A stretch of 64,000 nt of DNA from Cristatella mucedo (lineage: Eukaryota; Bryozoa; Phylactolaemata; Cristatellidae), in NCBI GenBank assembly GCA_009760855.2, contig WPIO01000093.1, positions 1,575,659 through 1,639,658 on the forward strand, given 5' to 3'. The translations under genes were made by a program, and so were the position numbers. Numbering within the stretch: position 1 is the first letter of the stretch; each line of letters opens with the position of its first letter. Shown in pieces: positions 55,262 to 64,000 of the stretch. Under the pieces are notes generated by a model, which saw only the letters and a program-made list of their open reading frames with translations, searched no databases and was not told the DNA's origin.

Positions 55262-55930
55262 ATGTCTTTGCAAGTTAAACCATTCAATTTTGGACAAGAG
55301 GTGGATACTGGACATAAAGAACCATTACCTAAAGTACCAATTAGATCATTAGTTCTTGGACCTAGCGGAACAGGTAAATCACAGTTAGTAATGAATTGGA
55401 TATTTTATGGAAAAGTTAGTTATGATACTTGTACAATCATTGCTTCAAGTTTAGATCAAAAGTTATATCGTGGTCTTATGTCAATGACTGGAGAAAAGCC
55501 TGCATCTGTTTGGGTTAATGGAATTGAGTCGATGCCAGAAGTTGATTCATATAAGAATTGTAAAAATGTTGTTGTATTAAATGATTTGATGACAGAAGAT
55601 CAATCTAAGATATTAGATTATTTTACTAGAGGAAGACATAAAGGCTTGAATATATTTTATCTTGCTCAAGGTTTTACTAATATTCCTAGAAGAGAAATAA
55701 GAAACAATATAAATATGATAATAATCTTTAAACAGAATAATACTGAAATAGAATACATTCGTGATTCAGATGTTGGTGATATTGATAAGAAACAATTTAG
55801 AGAATGGGTAAACTCCTGTACAAGGAATAGATATAGTTATTGTGTTATTGATCTAACTAAAACTGAAGACGAAGGAAGATTTTGGTCTGTTGATAACACA
55901 GGTAAACAATTAATAACTATTTTTAATTGA
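55262..55930 (+). CDS. Packaging ATPase, FtsK/A32 type (222 aa)
   Basis: Intact. Walker A SLVLGPSGTGKSQLVMNW near residue 35, Walker B NVVVLNDLM near residue 105, and a sensor-like NIFYLAQGFTNIPRR after it. The length fits the A32-like genome packaging ATPases of Polintons, adintoviruses and virophages. It would pump the DNA genome into preformed capsids. It is the best-preserved hallmark gene of the element. Confidence 0.9.
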   Translation: MSLQVKPFNFGQEVDTGHKEPLPKVPIRSLVLGPSGTGKSQLVMNWIFYGKVSYDTCTIIASSLDQKLYRGLMSMTGEKPASVWVNGIESMPEVDSYKNCKNVVVLNDLMTEDQSKILDYFTRGRHKGLNIFYLAQGFTNIPRREIRNNINMIIIFKQNNTEIEYIRDSDVGDIDKKQFREWVNSCTRNRYSYCVIDLTKTEDEGRFWSVDNTGKQLITIFN

Positions 55931-55942
55931 ATATAGGAGAAA
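55930..55942 (+). promoter_or_regulatory. AATATAGGAGAAA box
   Basis: It lies in the 12-bp gap after the ATPase stop, abutting the ATG at 55943. Confidence 0.6.
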
Positions 55943-56948
55943 ATGATTAACGGTAAAATATATGCAAGTAAGAACAGAGCTTACAAAGGAAGTGTTCAAG
56001 AAGCAATAGATTTAGAAAATAAACTTGCTAATTTAGAAAGATTACGTATTGCTGAAATACTTGATAATGCTCAAGAGATACAAAGAATTAAAGCAGAAAT
56101 GCAAGCAAGAGATAGAGTTGAACATGAACTAAACGAACGTGCTTTAGAGAAATCAACTGATAACTCTGGTAATATTGTTATTATCAAATAAAAGAGAATT
56201 GGACCTTCACTTGCAACTCAAATGGAAAAACACGAACAAGCTAAAAGAATGTTAGAATATAAAGCACCAGCAGATATTTCTAATATAGTAAAAAAAGGAT
56301 TTGCTGCTATTGCCGAAGGAAAACCTCAAAAAGCAGTAACTATTGCAAATCAAGCTAAGACAAATGCTGCTAATCCAGAAAAAAAGAGAAGCAATTGATT
56401 CACTTCAAAAAGGAATTGCAGAGCATTTTAATGTTAATCCTTCAACAGGTAAGAAACCCAGTAAAAGAATTAGAAAAGCTAAAGTTGTTCAAGAACCAAT
56501 TGTTCAAACGGTTCAAGAACCTGAATCTGAAACTGATATTCTAAAAGAAAAGAAACAATATCTTCTTGATAAAATTAAAACTAGAGGGTCAGTATCTAAT
56601 ACAGTAAGAAGTGTTATAGAAAATATTAGAGTAGATAGTAAAGAATCATTTAACTCTGATGTCAAATTTTTACTTGCAGAACTACGTTCTACTGAGTCAA
56701 GAAAACCGACAGAAAATGTTATTTATAGTTATCTTACTTACACTGGAAAAGGAGTAGAGATAATTCCATTATTTGTAAAATCTGAAAAAGAAGTACTTGA
56801 TAAACTTGATCCATGGTTAAGTGAACTTGCTGCTGGGAATAGAGGTGTAATAAATTCAATCAGCTCTGCTGTTGATTACCTTGCTAAGTCTCAAAAAGCA
56901 CCAAAAAAATATGTTGCAAAGATAAACAAACTTGTATTTAATATATAG
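55943..56948 (+). pseudogene. Unknown helical virion protein (~335 codons), one stop and one frameshift
   Basis: MINGKIYASKNRAYKGSVQE start, charged coiled helices (LENKLANLERLRIAEILDNA), TAA at 56189-56191, coherent frame after it (YKAPADISNIVKKGFAAIAE), then a frame change at an A7 run (56379-56385). It continues with a Lys/Arg-rich STGKKPSKRIRKAKVV part and a long helical C-terminus to 56948. Its place between ATPase and penton suggests a core or scaffold protein. No domain recognised. Confidence 0.6.
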
Positions 56949-56950
56949 AA
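56941..56950 (+). promoter_or_regulatory. ATATATAGAA box
   Basis: It abuts the penton ATG at 56951 and overlaps the end of the previous gene. Confidence 0.65.
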
Positions 56951-57817
56951 ATGAGTGACTTGGTAAAAATTGCTAGTGATATATTAAAGAATCTTGAAAG
57001 TATTAGAAGAAGTAGTCAAGCAAGTAAAGATGGATATGTTTTCAATATAACTGGAACAACTAATCCAATCAGAGCTAGGGTTAATACTCCAATTTTACTA
57101 AGAGGTAAAAACTTTAAGATATGTTTTAAGAAATTTGCTGCAACTAGTTCTATTAGAAATATAACTGAAACTAATAATACTTTTGTTTATCGAGTTACTG
57201 GTGGTTCAGAACAAACTATTAAATTAAGTCCTGGAATATATGGTGGTACAACTGATGATGTAAATGTTGGAATTGCTGATACAATTAATAATTCAATTAC
57301 ACAATCTGGAGCAACAACTGATAAGATTAAAATGGGGCTTGATACTGCTACTTCAAAATCATGGATCAAATTGCCTATCGGTTGGAGTTTTCTTGCAAGT
57401 AAATCTTCTATTTCTACTATATTAGGATTTACTGCTGCTGCTTATACAACTCTTTCTGCTGCTGACTTTGCTAAAATGTATTCTGACATTACACCAGTCG
57501 TGTGTACACCTAATACTAAGGTTGATTCTGAGAATGAAGTGTATGTTAGTAATATTGATTTTATAGTTGTAAATTGTAACATGGTTGCAAGTGGAACTAG
57601 TTTTATAAATGGGAAAGAATCACAAGTATTAGCTAGTTTTCCTTATGATGCTTATCCATGGAGTCTAATGGTTTGTGAACCAAAAACTATTGAGTATCAT
57701 AATGTTGCTAATGATTCTATCTCTGATATAGTAATTACTATTACTGATCAAAACCAAAATCTAGTAGATTTTAATTCTCAAAATATTACAGTTGCTATAG
57801 AAATTCTTGAAGTTTAA
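56951..57817 (+). CDS. Penton-like minor capsid protein (288 aa)
   Basis: Intact frame. The single-jelly-roll penton pattern of Polintons is visible: an early PILLRGKNFKICFKKFAATS strand set, NNTFVYRV, then IKLSPGIYGGTTDDVNVGIA (the PGxY motif), a central ISTILGFTAAAYTT loop (the LLGF-type segment) and a C-terminal strand pair ending QNITVAIEILEV. Pentons form the fivefold vertices and anchor fibres. Located directly after the ATPase block, as usual. The match is by pattern, not alignment. Confidence 0.7.
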   Translation: MSDLVKIASDILKNLESIRRSSQASKDGYVFNITGTTNPIRARVNTPILLRGKNFKICFKKFAATSSIRNITETNNTFVYRVTGGSEQTIKLSPGIYGGTTDDVNVGIADTINNSITQSGATTDKIKMGLDTATSKSWIKLPIGWSFLASKSSISTILGFTAAAYTTLSAADFAKMYSDITPVVCTPNTKVDSENEVYVSNIDFIVVNCNMVASGTSFINGKESQVLASFPYDAYPWSLMVCEPKTIEYHNVANDSISDIVITITDQNQNLVDFNSQNITVAIEILEV

Positions 57818-57826
57818 TATAGAAAA

Positions 57827-58225
57827 ATTTCAATAAGATTAACTGGAACTATTAGTTCAGAATCAAAAACATTATATCCACCAATTATGTTAGGATCTGA
57901 TTCAGGTTATAATAAAATTGGATTACGAAGAGTTGAATTCACTTGTACTAATAAAGTAGTATTAAATATACTTAAGGATATAAATGATAAACTTTGGTTT
58001 AAGTGGTCAATGACAGATGTATCTCCTGCTTATATTACAATTGCTCCTGGTTATTATGATTCAAATAAAAAAACAGCAGCTCTAAATAGAGGACTATCAG
58101 AAATGCTCTTAGTATCTTTAACCAAGTATAGGTACATACAAAGTAAACAGCTGTTGATGCCGGCATTATCGTATTGGCCAACAAAGGTATTGAAATTGAC
58201 ATCACGCACAGAAAAGCCTTACTGA
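57827..58225 (+). pseudogene. Second capsid-type protein, start lost and C-terminus missing
   Basis: A TAATATAGAAAA box is followed by ATT, not ATG, at 57827-57829, in frame with an open run from there to 58225. It includes TLYPPIMLGSDSGYNKIGLR, RVEFTCTNKVVLN, LWFKW and ITIAPGYYDSNKKTAALN. The YPPI.L....Y.IGL..V and I.PG.Y patterns match an N-terminal capsid-protein domain found beside pentons in adintovirus-like genomes. After about 58145 the sequence changes character and coding signal fades, so most of the protein is gone. Confidence 0.55.
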
Positions 58226-61200
58226 AAACTTACACACTAAAGGAAAGAAAAGATTGATCAAGAGTATGCCTGTTAACCGTAGAGAGAAATGGGATGATAA
58301 ACTTTAGAGAAGGAGAGAAAAGAAAGAACTGGATATGAGCTTGAGAAAGAAAGAAAGATGCTGAGGACAGACGACAGAAAGATGAAAGCGATGGATCCTT
58401 TAGACTAAAAGAAAGTTATGCTTGGCAAAAGCGTCACTAAGATATCACAGTAGAAAGGCACAGATAGACAGAAGATGAACCAGAAAAGTAGAAGACTATT
58501 CAGCGATCTTAAAGAGAATGATCCTAAAAGACATGAAAGAAAATAGCAAAAGTAACCATTAATGCCTAAGCTGTTGTTCCCTATGTAGTCCTAGGGATTG
58601 ATACTTATGGAGGGAAAACATCACAAGAAAAGATGATAGGTGCTGGATTAATATGTACATAAAAATTTTAGTGATATAGAGCAAAGAAAATGGGCAAGTG
58701 CACCTATCGATAGTACTGAACCCCGCACTGCAGATCACTGAGTTTTCTGATACATTAAAGACTATCAAGTTAGAGAGTTTGTATCACAGTTAATGGAAAT
58801 GAGACTGATAATGTTACTAGCTAGTAGTTAGTTTCATTGTCTCCTGGTGAACAACAGCATGTTATGTCTTATCTGATAAGTTATCTTTTACTTGACAGCG
58901 ACAAATTCAAGTCCAGACATGCAAACTGCTGTGAGCGTGCTGTATTGGTGCTCCTCATAGTAAAACTCTGGCATTTCAGTCTTGTTTAATGATGCTGCGT
59001 GCAGTGGATGTTTAGTAGCCATGAGAGTTAAGACTTGGTACTGCAAAAGAGATTGAAAAGCTTCTCGCTAAAGCGAGGGGTTGGGAGTGTTTCAACACTT
59101 AATGGGTCTTTCTAGTGATATCAGAAATGTTATAACAGAAACTGAAGGTCGACTAGTGGATGGAGGAAAAAGATGCAAGAGCAGTGGAATTGAACGATGT
59201 AGCGGGAGGTCCTTACGGCTTAGGTTAGTCTTAATGCTAGCTGGGAGCTAGTGCTTCAAAATAAACACTGGATATGTAGTTAGAAGAGGACGTATAAATA
59301 ACACTACATGGATGAGGTGGACATTTCAGTATTGCTTTGCCTCTAGCAAGTATCTCTGGTTTTTGGTGCTGATCATGAATACAATTCGTTTATAACTATT
59401 CCAGATGTACACTTGAAAATGACTCGTGTTGGATGGATTTGATAGAGAGATTATTTTGCCTGGAACTAGGAGGTGCGAACTCAAATGACCAAAAATTATG
59501 CACGCCTACGAGCGAAACGGGTTCTGTTGGTAGTGGTAATGGACAACGGTGTTTATACTGCTTTCAGAACTGCCAATGCCAAAAATGAGACTTGTTTGTA
59601 CACTGTGTAACGCCAAAAGAAAAAGTATCAAAGAGCACTCGCAGGATATTTGCAAGGGAGCAGATCAAAGAAAATGTAGACTAAAATTACCAGAGTTAGG
59701 ACGTTAGGAAATGCTAACGGTAAATACGTTCAACCAAAATCTGCGATTCGATTAAAAACTCTATCAGTTCAAAATATACAGTTGATTGATATCGTTAGGT
59801 GGTTGATAGTGGATGCTCAAAATGCTGATACACTACGATAGTTTCTACACTGGTAATTCCCGTGCATAACTTACAATCATTGCGATATCAAAAGTGTTTC
59901 AGTTCTGTGATTAATGGATCTAAACAATATTCTTGTGTTATCAAGGATATATAGATGACACCTATAAAAGGAAATAAACACAGAATGCACACGTGTAAAA
60001 GAGATTTTCAGACTTTCAGAAAACAATCATCTTGGTGAATTGTTAAGAGCTTGCTAATCCCACCCGGTGGTTATCTATGCTTCAGAATGGATGGTCACTT
60101 TATCCTTTAATGTTGTTGAATTGCAAATCAAATCGATGAACCATTAGAGTTACATTTTAGACATGAGTAACTGTTGAATTCAAATAAGGCCTGTATGCGG
60201 ACAAATACATGATTAATCCCTTATGTGACTAGTTTTCCCCCGCCGCCGCACCCCCCCCATAGATGCTGAAACTAACTTCTAATGGGAAAGTGGTGCTAAT
60301 TTCACTTGTAGCTAAAAGGGAAAGATGGTTATAGAAGGAAAAAGATTTTTAATAAAATGATAACATATACTAAATATAATGCAAACAAACAAATGTTATT
60401 CAAAGGGTTGCTGAGTTGGAAGAAGGCTATGAGTTTAAAACTATGGGGTGATCAGAAGTGTATGCTGTTTTAGGAAATATTCTGGTTTCCTGTAGTCCAA
60501 ACAAAATTGATGTCATATGGGAAAAATGTAATTAAGTGATCACTAGCAAAACTAAAAAAAATATAATGCAAATTCTCCCAGTTCAGATGAGGGAATTCCC
60601 AAAAATGATTATCTCGGTTAAAGTTGTTTGTTTTTTGAGCCAATAGCTTTACTAAATAATTTAAGCAATGCAATTAGATAGAAGTATTGAAAATGCAAAA
60701 GATTGTTTGACTAGTGAGGTGTTCTAATAGATATTCCCCAGATGGTAGGGTTGATGAAGACACTTAATAGATATAAAAGGTTTATGGAGTAAGAAGTATA
60801 GTAGAAGGATGGAATACCAAACCAATATTCTCTGGCACATGTTACTTGGATTACATGTACTAAACATAAGAGATGGTTTTATTCAAAATTTGAGATAATT
60901 GTCCTTGATGAATTGTCCAGGATATACATAAAGGATTGTGTGCTGGCTGGTTCAGGTAAGGAATCCCCCCACAAGTGATATTTTTTTATAGCCAGTCAGA
61001 GAACCGCTTTTCTGTCTTTACTGAAGAGAAAAAATACTAGATTTTGAGTGATAGAATAAGTGATTCGGTAAGTTGAACAATAAGAAAAGGTTTGGTTTTG
61101 ACTGTGATGAAATTATTATTATAAAAAAGTAGAAATACAAGTGGTGAGAAGAAAAATCCGTTTAGATATGCAAGAATCAATTCCAATAGTTAAGAGAAGT

Positions 61201-64000
61201 ATTAGAATAGAAGTATAATATTAATTCAACGAATATTTAAGAAAAATCCAAGTTTGTGTGAAAGAGTTTGATTTTTTCAAAAAGTTAATGGATAACTACT
61301 TTCAGATTTTAAATGAAAATGGAAAACGAAATTTACTAAAATTTATCTGACCCAAATACGAATCTGACGTTGTAACAAAAATTTACGCAGGGGCTTAAAA
61401 TTTGTTTTTGTTAAACCAGGAAAAACATTAAATCTTGATGGTACAAAACAAAATTACTAAATCTCGCTCAGGGAATTAAGTCCAACAACAGTGTGTACAC
61501 ATGTTAGGTTCACGGTAAAGTAAATTATGTTAAAGGAAGATGACCGATACAATGACTGGAGATTTTAAGCATGAATAGTTTTGCTTATAGGGCATCTAAT
61601 TATTGAAAACTCAGGTAATGGAAAGCCAGTGGCATTTAAATGATGATTTTTTTGTGTGGACTTATGGTGGGGATTGAAAAGGGGGACGTTTTACTTAAAG
61701 ACTTTTCCCTTCAACAACAAATATTTAGTATGGGGCAGGATGTCATATTACAAAACGTTGCACAATGCCTCTCTAATCCGCTTTGATTTTGCGGACTAAA
61801 TCTTGTGTAGATCTTTAAAAAACAGTTAAAAAAATAACAGAAGTACTAGCTCTTCAAGTTCTCAATGCAAAGAAATCAATAATAAATCACTATCAACACC
61901 TTATTCAGGACAAACAAAACGCTCCACCTATAATTGATATTAAATGTTAGGGTTTGTGTGGAGCATCTAATTGTGTGTTTCTAAAAACCTAATACTGATA
62001 CAATGCTGTATCTGGAGATGTAAGACAAATAAATACTTCTCAAACAGTGTGCTGGATTTTAAAGTTTATGTATAATTACAAAAACTGCCAAACAAGATTA
62101 TTTACTTCAATTTGATACAAATGGGAAAACTAAGGAGTAAATATCTTGTAGTCAGTTATGTACCTCATGATAGTATAAATGAATATTAAACTGTTAACTA
62201 TTTTCTTTTGGTGCTGTTAAGTTACCTTAAGAAGAGGGAATAGTGTTGCCTATTAGGACAAATAGCTCCTGGTATAAACAATGGAATGTAATAGGAGTAG
62301 AAAAACAACATTGTTTTTCAAGTGTTTTCTGAACTAAGTATAAAATTTAGTTGGGTCTCTCTTTCTTAATAGTGGCGTAAATTTTGTGACAATAGGAACC
62401 AAAAAATTATAATTCTAATTCCACATTGCGCATAAGACTAGAAATCAAATTGTTTATTGCCATATCCTTTATATCACAAATACACAACGTATTTTTTCAT
62501 ATTTTTTCTTTTTGGTTTTTTATTTTTTGATGACAAGTAAGGATGTTTTTCTTCTAGGATAATCAGTTACAATTAAATTTATTTAAACATGTTTTACAAA
62601 ATATTTCCATTCTATATAGAATGTCGTTTTTAACTATAAAAAAAAAAAAAAAAGAAGGTAAATTCAATCCTGACTCAGATATAAGTCAGATTCAAACCAA
62701 GAAAATAACGTAATAAAATTCCACAAGGTTTCTTTAGTATTTTGTGGCCGAAATGAAAATCTTAACGCAGACATTGTCTACAGGCCTAATGAGTCTGGAT
62801 ATAATAAATGACTTAGTGAGTATTGAGGTTGCTAGTAGATTAAAAGATTCAAGAACCTCGTAAAAAACTAAAGTTTCTAAAGATAGTAACAACAAGCATC
62901 ATAGGATAATTTACCCACCCCCACAAAAAAAAAAAAAAAAAAAAAGAAAGGTCCATTGAAAAATGGCCAAAGAAAAATGACAGTTGATTCCAGGATTAGA
63001 GTTTAATCGGAGAGTGTTCGCTAAACGAAATTGATTGAAAAAAAAACATGAAAACACACAATTATGGAAACTGGTACTGTAAAAAGGAGTGTTGCATTAG
63101 TGAAAGAAATAATGAGAAAAGTTCTGACGTCGAGAGAATTTACTTGCTCAGTATGAAAAGAAAATAGAAAGTATAAAATAAAGGAGAATATTACTAGAAA
63201 ACAGAGAGGGGATTGATAATTTACCAAAGATTATGATTAATCTAAATAATAATCCGCCGCATTCACCTCTATTTACGGAAAGAATAGGTGAAAAAATGTG
63301 TTAAAGCGTAAAAAAGAAAAATTAAAACTAAAGAGGAAACCAAAATATCAATTAAAAAAGTAGCGAGAACAAAGAACAGTTCATTAGAACTGGAAGCAAT
63401 GTTAGATTATTTGATAGGAGTGGTGAAGGGAGAATATGGAAAAGAGAAGAAAGAGCTACAGAATGCGATCTGGAGGTGTAAACTAAAACATATAATAGTT
63501 GTATACGAATAATGGTAATACTAATGCAGGGAAAAAAAGCGTGTAGATATTGGGTAAATGATGTTGTTGAAAGGAAGTTTTGTCTAAGAGAAGATTTGCA
63601 AGTTGCTTATGCCTGAGAAGGTGCGTCTGATTTCTAAGGGTTGCAGTAAATTTCATCGAATTCTTTTTACGTTATTGTATCATCATCTAATGCTTAAATA
63701 TTTTAAATAAGTTATTGGATTTGCTTGAAGAGCTAGATCTTTCTTCTATCAATTTGTATATTTTACTAACATTGAGGACTAGCATTGTTGATTATAGGCA
63801 CTAAATACGTACTAGTGAGGAAAATCCTTCATGTTTTTTCTGAATGTAAAAGTATGGGTTACTGGGATGCAAGAGATAGACAAATAATCTATAAATTGAA
63901 AGCATATGTAACTCCTATTAATTTATGTTAGCAACTATAATTTTGTATATCATGTCTAAACAGTTATTTGATTATTAACTTGGTATTTGCATATTTGGTT
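58226..64000. other. AT-rich region without recognisable genes
   Basis: The longest frames are under 75 codons and none shows a domain. The + strand is purine-rich in places (AGAAAGAAAGATGCTGAGG near 58345). A-runs occur at 62637-62654 and 62925-62945, and a CCCCCCCC run near 60252. No LINE, SINE or LTR of the kinds seen upstream was found. It may be decayed viral sequence carrying the lost capsid and integrase genes, or unrelated DNA. Confidence 0.45.

Larger units (their letters stand above)
42456..58225. mobile_element. Endogenous Polinton/adintovirus-like element
   Basis: An AT-rich, tightly packed gene block encodes the hallmark set of this virus class: family B polymerase, packaging ATPase, adenain protease, penton-like protein, PLA2/pX-like protein and zinc-ribbon protein. 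Genes lie on both strands with divergent promoters. Integrase, double-jelly-roll capsid and terminal repeats were not found. Composition differs sharply from the flank. A host LINE-A inserted at 50.2-51.46 kb shows it is a resident of the genome. Stops and frame changes mark it as a decayed copy. Boundaries are estimates. Confidence 0.85.

Noticed and set aside
42617..56948. Alternative genetic code (TAA read as an amino acid) in the island
   Set aside because: TAA also ends genes such as those at 45808, 46121 and 46663 with non-coding sequence after it, and real frameshifts occur. Decay explains the pattern more simply, so it is kept only as an alternative in the findings.
57187..57369. Minus-strand frame inside the penton gene
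   Set aside because: Shadow of the penton coding strand with no promoter box.
58145..58248. Thirty-odd-codon frame with a balanced composition just after the second capsid-type gene
   Set aside because: Too short to assign and lacks a start. It may be the border of the truncated gene or chance.
60470..63227. Short minus-strand frames at 60.47 and 63.02 kb
   Set aside because: Under 70 codons, Phe/Ile-rich as expected from A/T-rich DNA, no box before the start.

Overview
The window reads as nuclear DNA of an invertebrate animal. It has spliced exons with GT..AG borders, CR1/L2-type LINEs with (AAT)n tails, tRNA-derived SINEs, LTRs with target duplications, and microsatellites. Four exons on the + strand (7.8-14.4 kb) encode part of an NFX1-type transcription factor with an R3H domain. 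I cannot name the species.

Region 1 (1-42.4 kb) is host DNA of mixed base composition, dominated by repeats. Two LINE families recur. LINE-A ends in (ATT)n/(AAT)n. LINE-B ends in a TACATTACAT-like tail and includes one long copy (39.3-42.25 kb) with part of the endonuclease and a complete-looking reverse transcriptase. The insertions are nested: B in A (5.4-7.1 kb), B in an opposite-strand B (20.3-22.6 kb), A in a solo LTR (26.5-28.3 kb) and a solo LTR in A (30.0-31.9 kb). Seven copies of a tRNA-derived SINE, a degenerate satellite of roughly 165-bp units (28.4-29.9 kb) and an 80-bp higher-order minisatellite (4.7 kb) complete the repeat content.

Region 2 (about 42.46-58.2 kb) is an abrupt AT-rich, gene-dense island. 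I read it as an endogenous Polinton/adintovirus-like double-stranded DNA virus. It encodes a protein-primed family B DNA polymerase (broken, catalytic core missing), an FtsK/A32-type packaging ATPase (intact), an adenain-type cysteine protease (intact), a penton-like minor capsid protein (intact), an adenovirus pX-like/phospholipase A2 virion protein (frameshifted), a zinc-ribbon protein and two large trimeric-fibre-type genes. Several small unassigned genes include three tandem paralogues. Nearly all genes start just after a TATATAG(A/G)AAA box that abuts the ATG. A LINE-A copy has jumped into one fibre gene, so the viral DNA is integrated and not contamination. I find no integrase, double-jelly-roll major capsid gene or terminal inverted repeats, so the element is truncated or continues beyond recognition.

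Region 3 (58.2-64 kb) is AT-rich, has no convincing gene and shows no LINE or SINE copy. It may be decayed flank of the viral element or unrelated DNA.

Across the viral block, genes for DNA replication (polymerase), packaging (ATPase), maturation (protease), entry (PLA2, fibres) and the shell vertex (penton) are the module set of a tailless icosahedral virus. The many single stops and frame changes say this copy is no longer functional as a whole.
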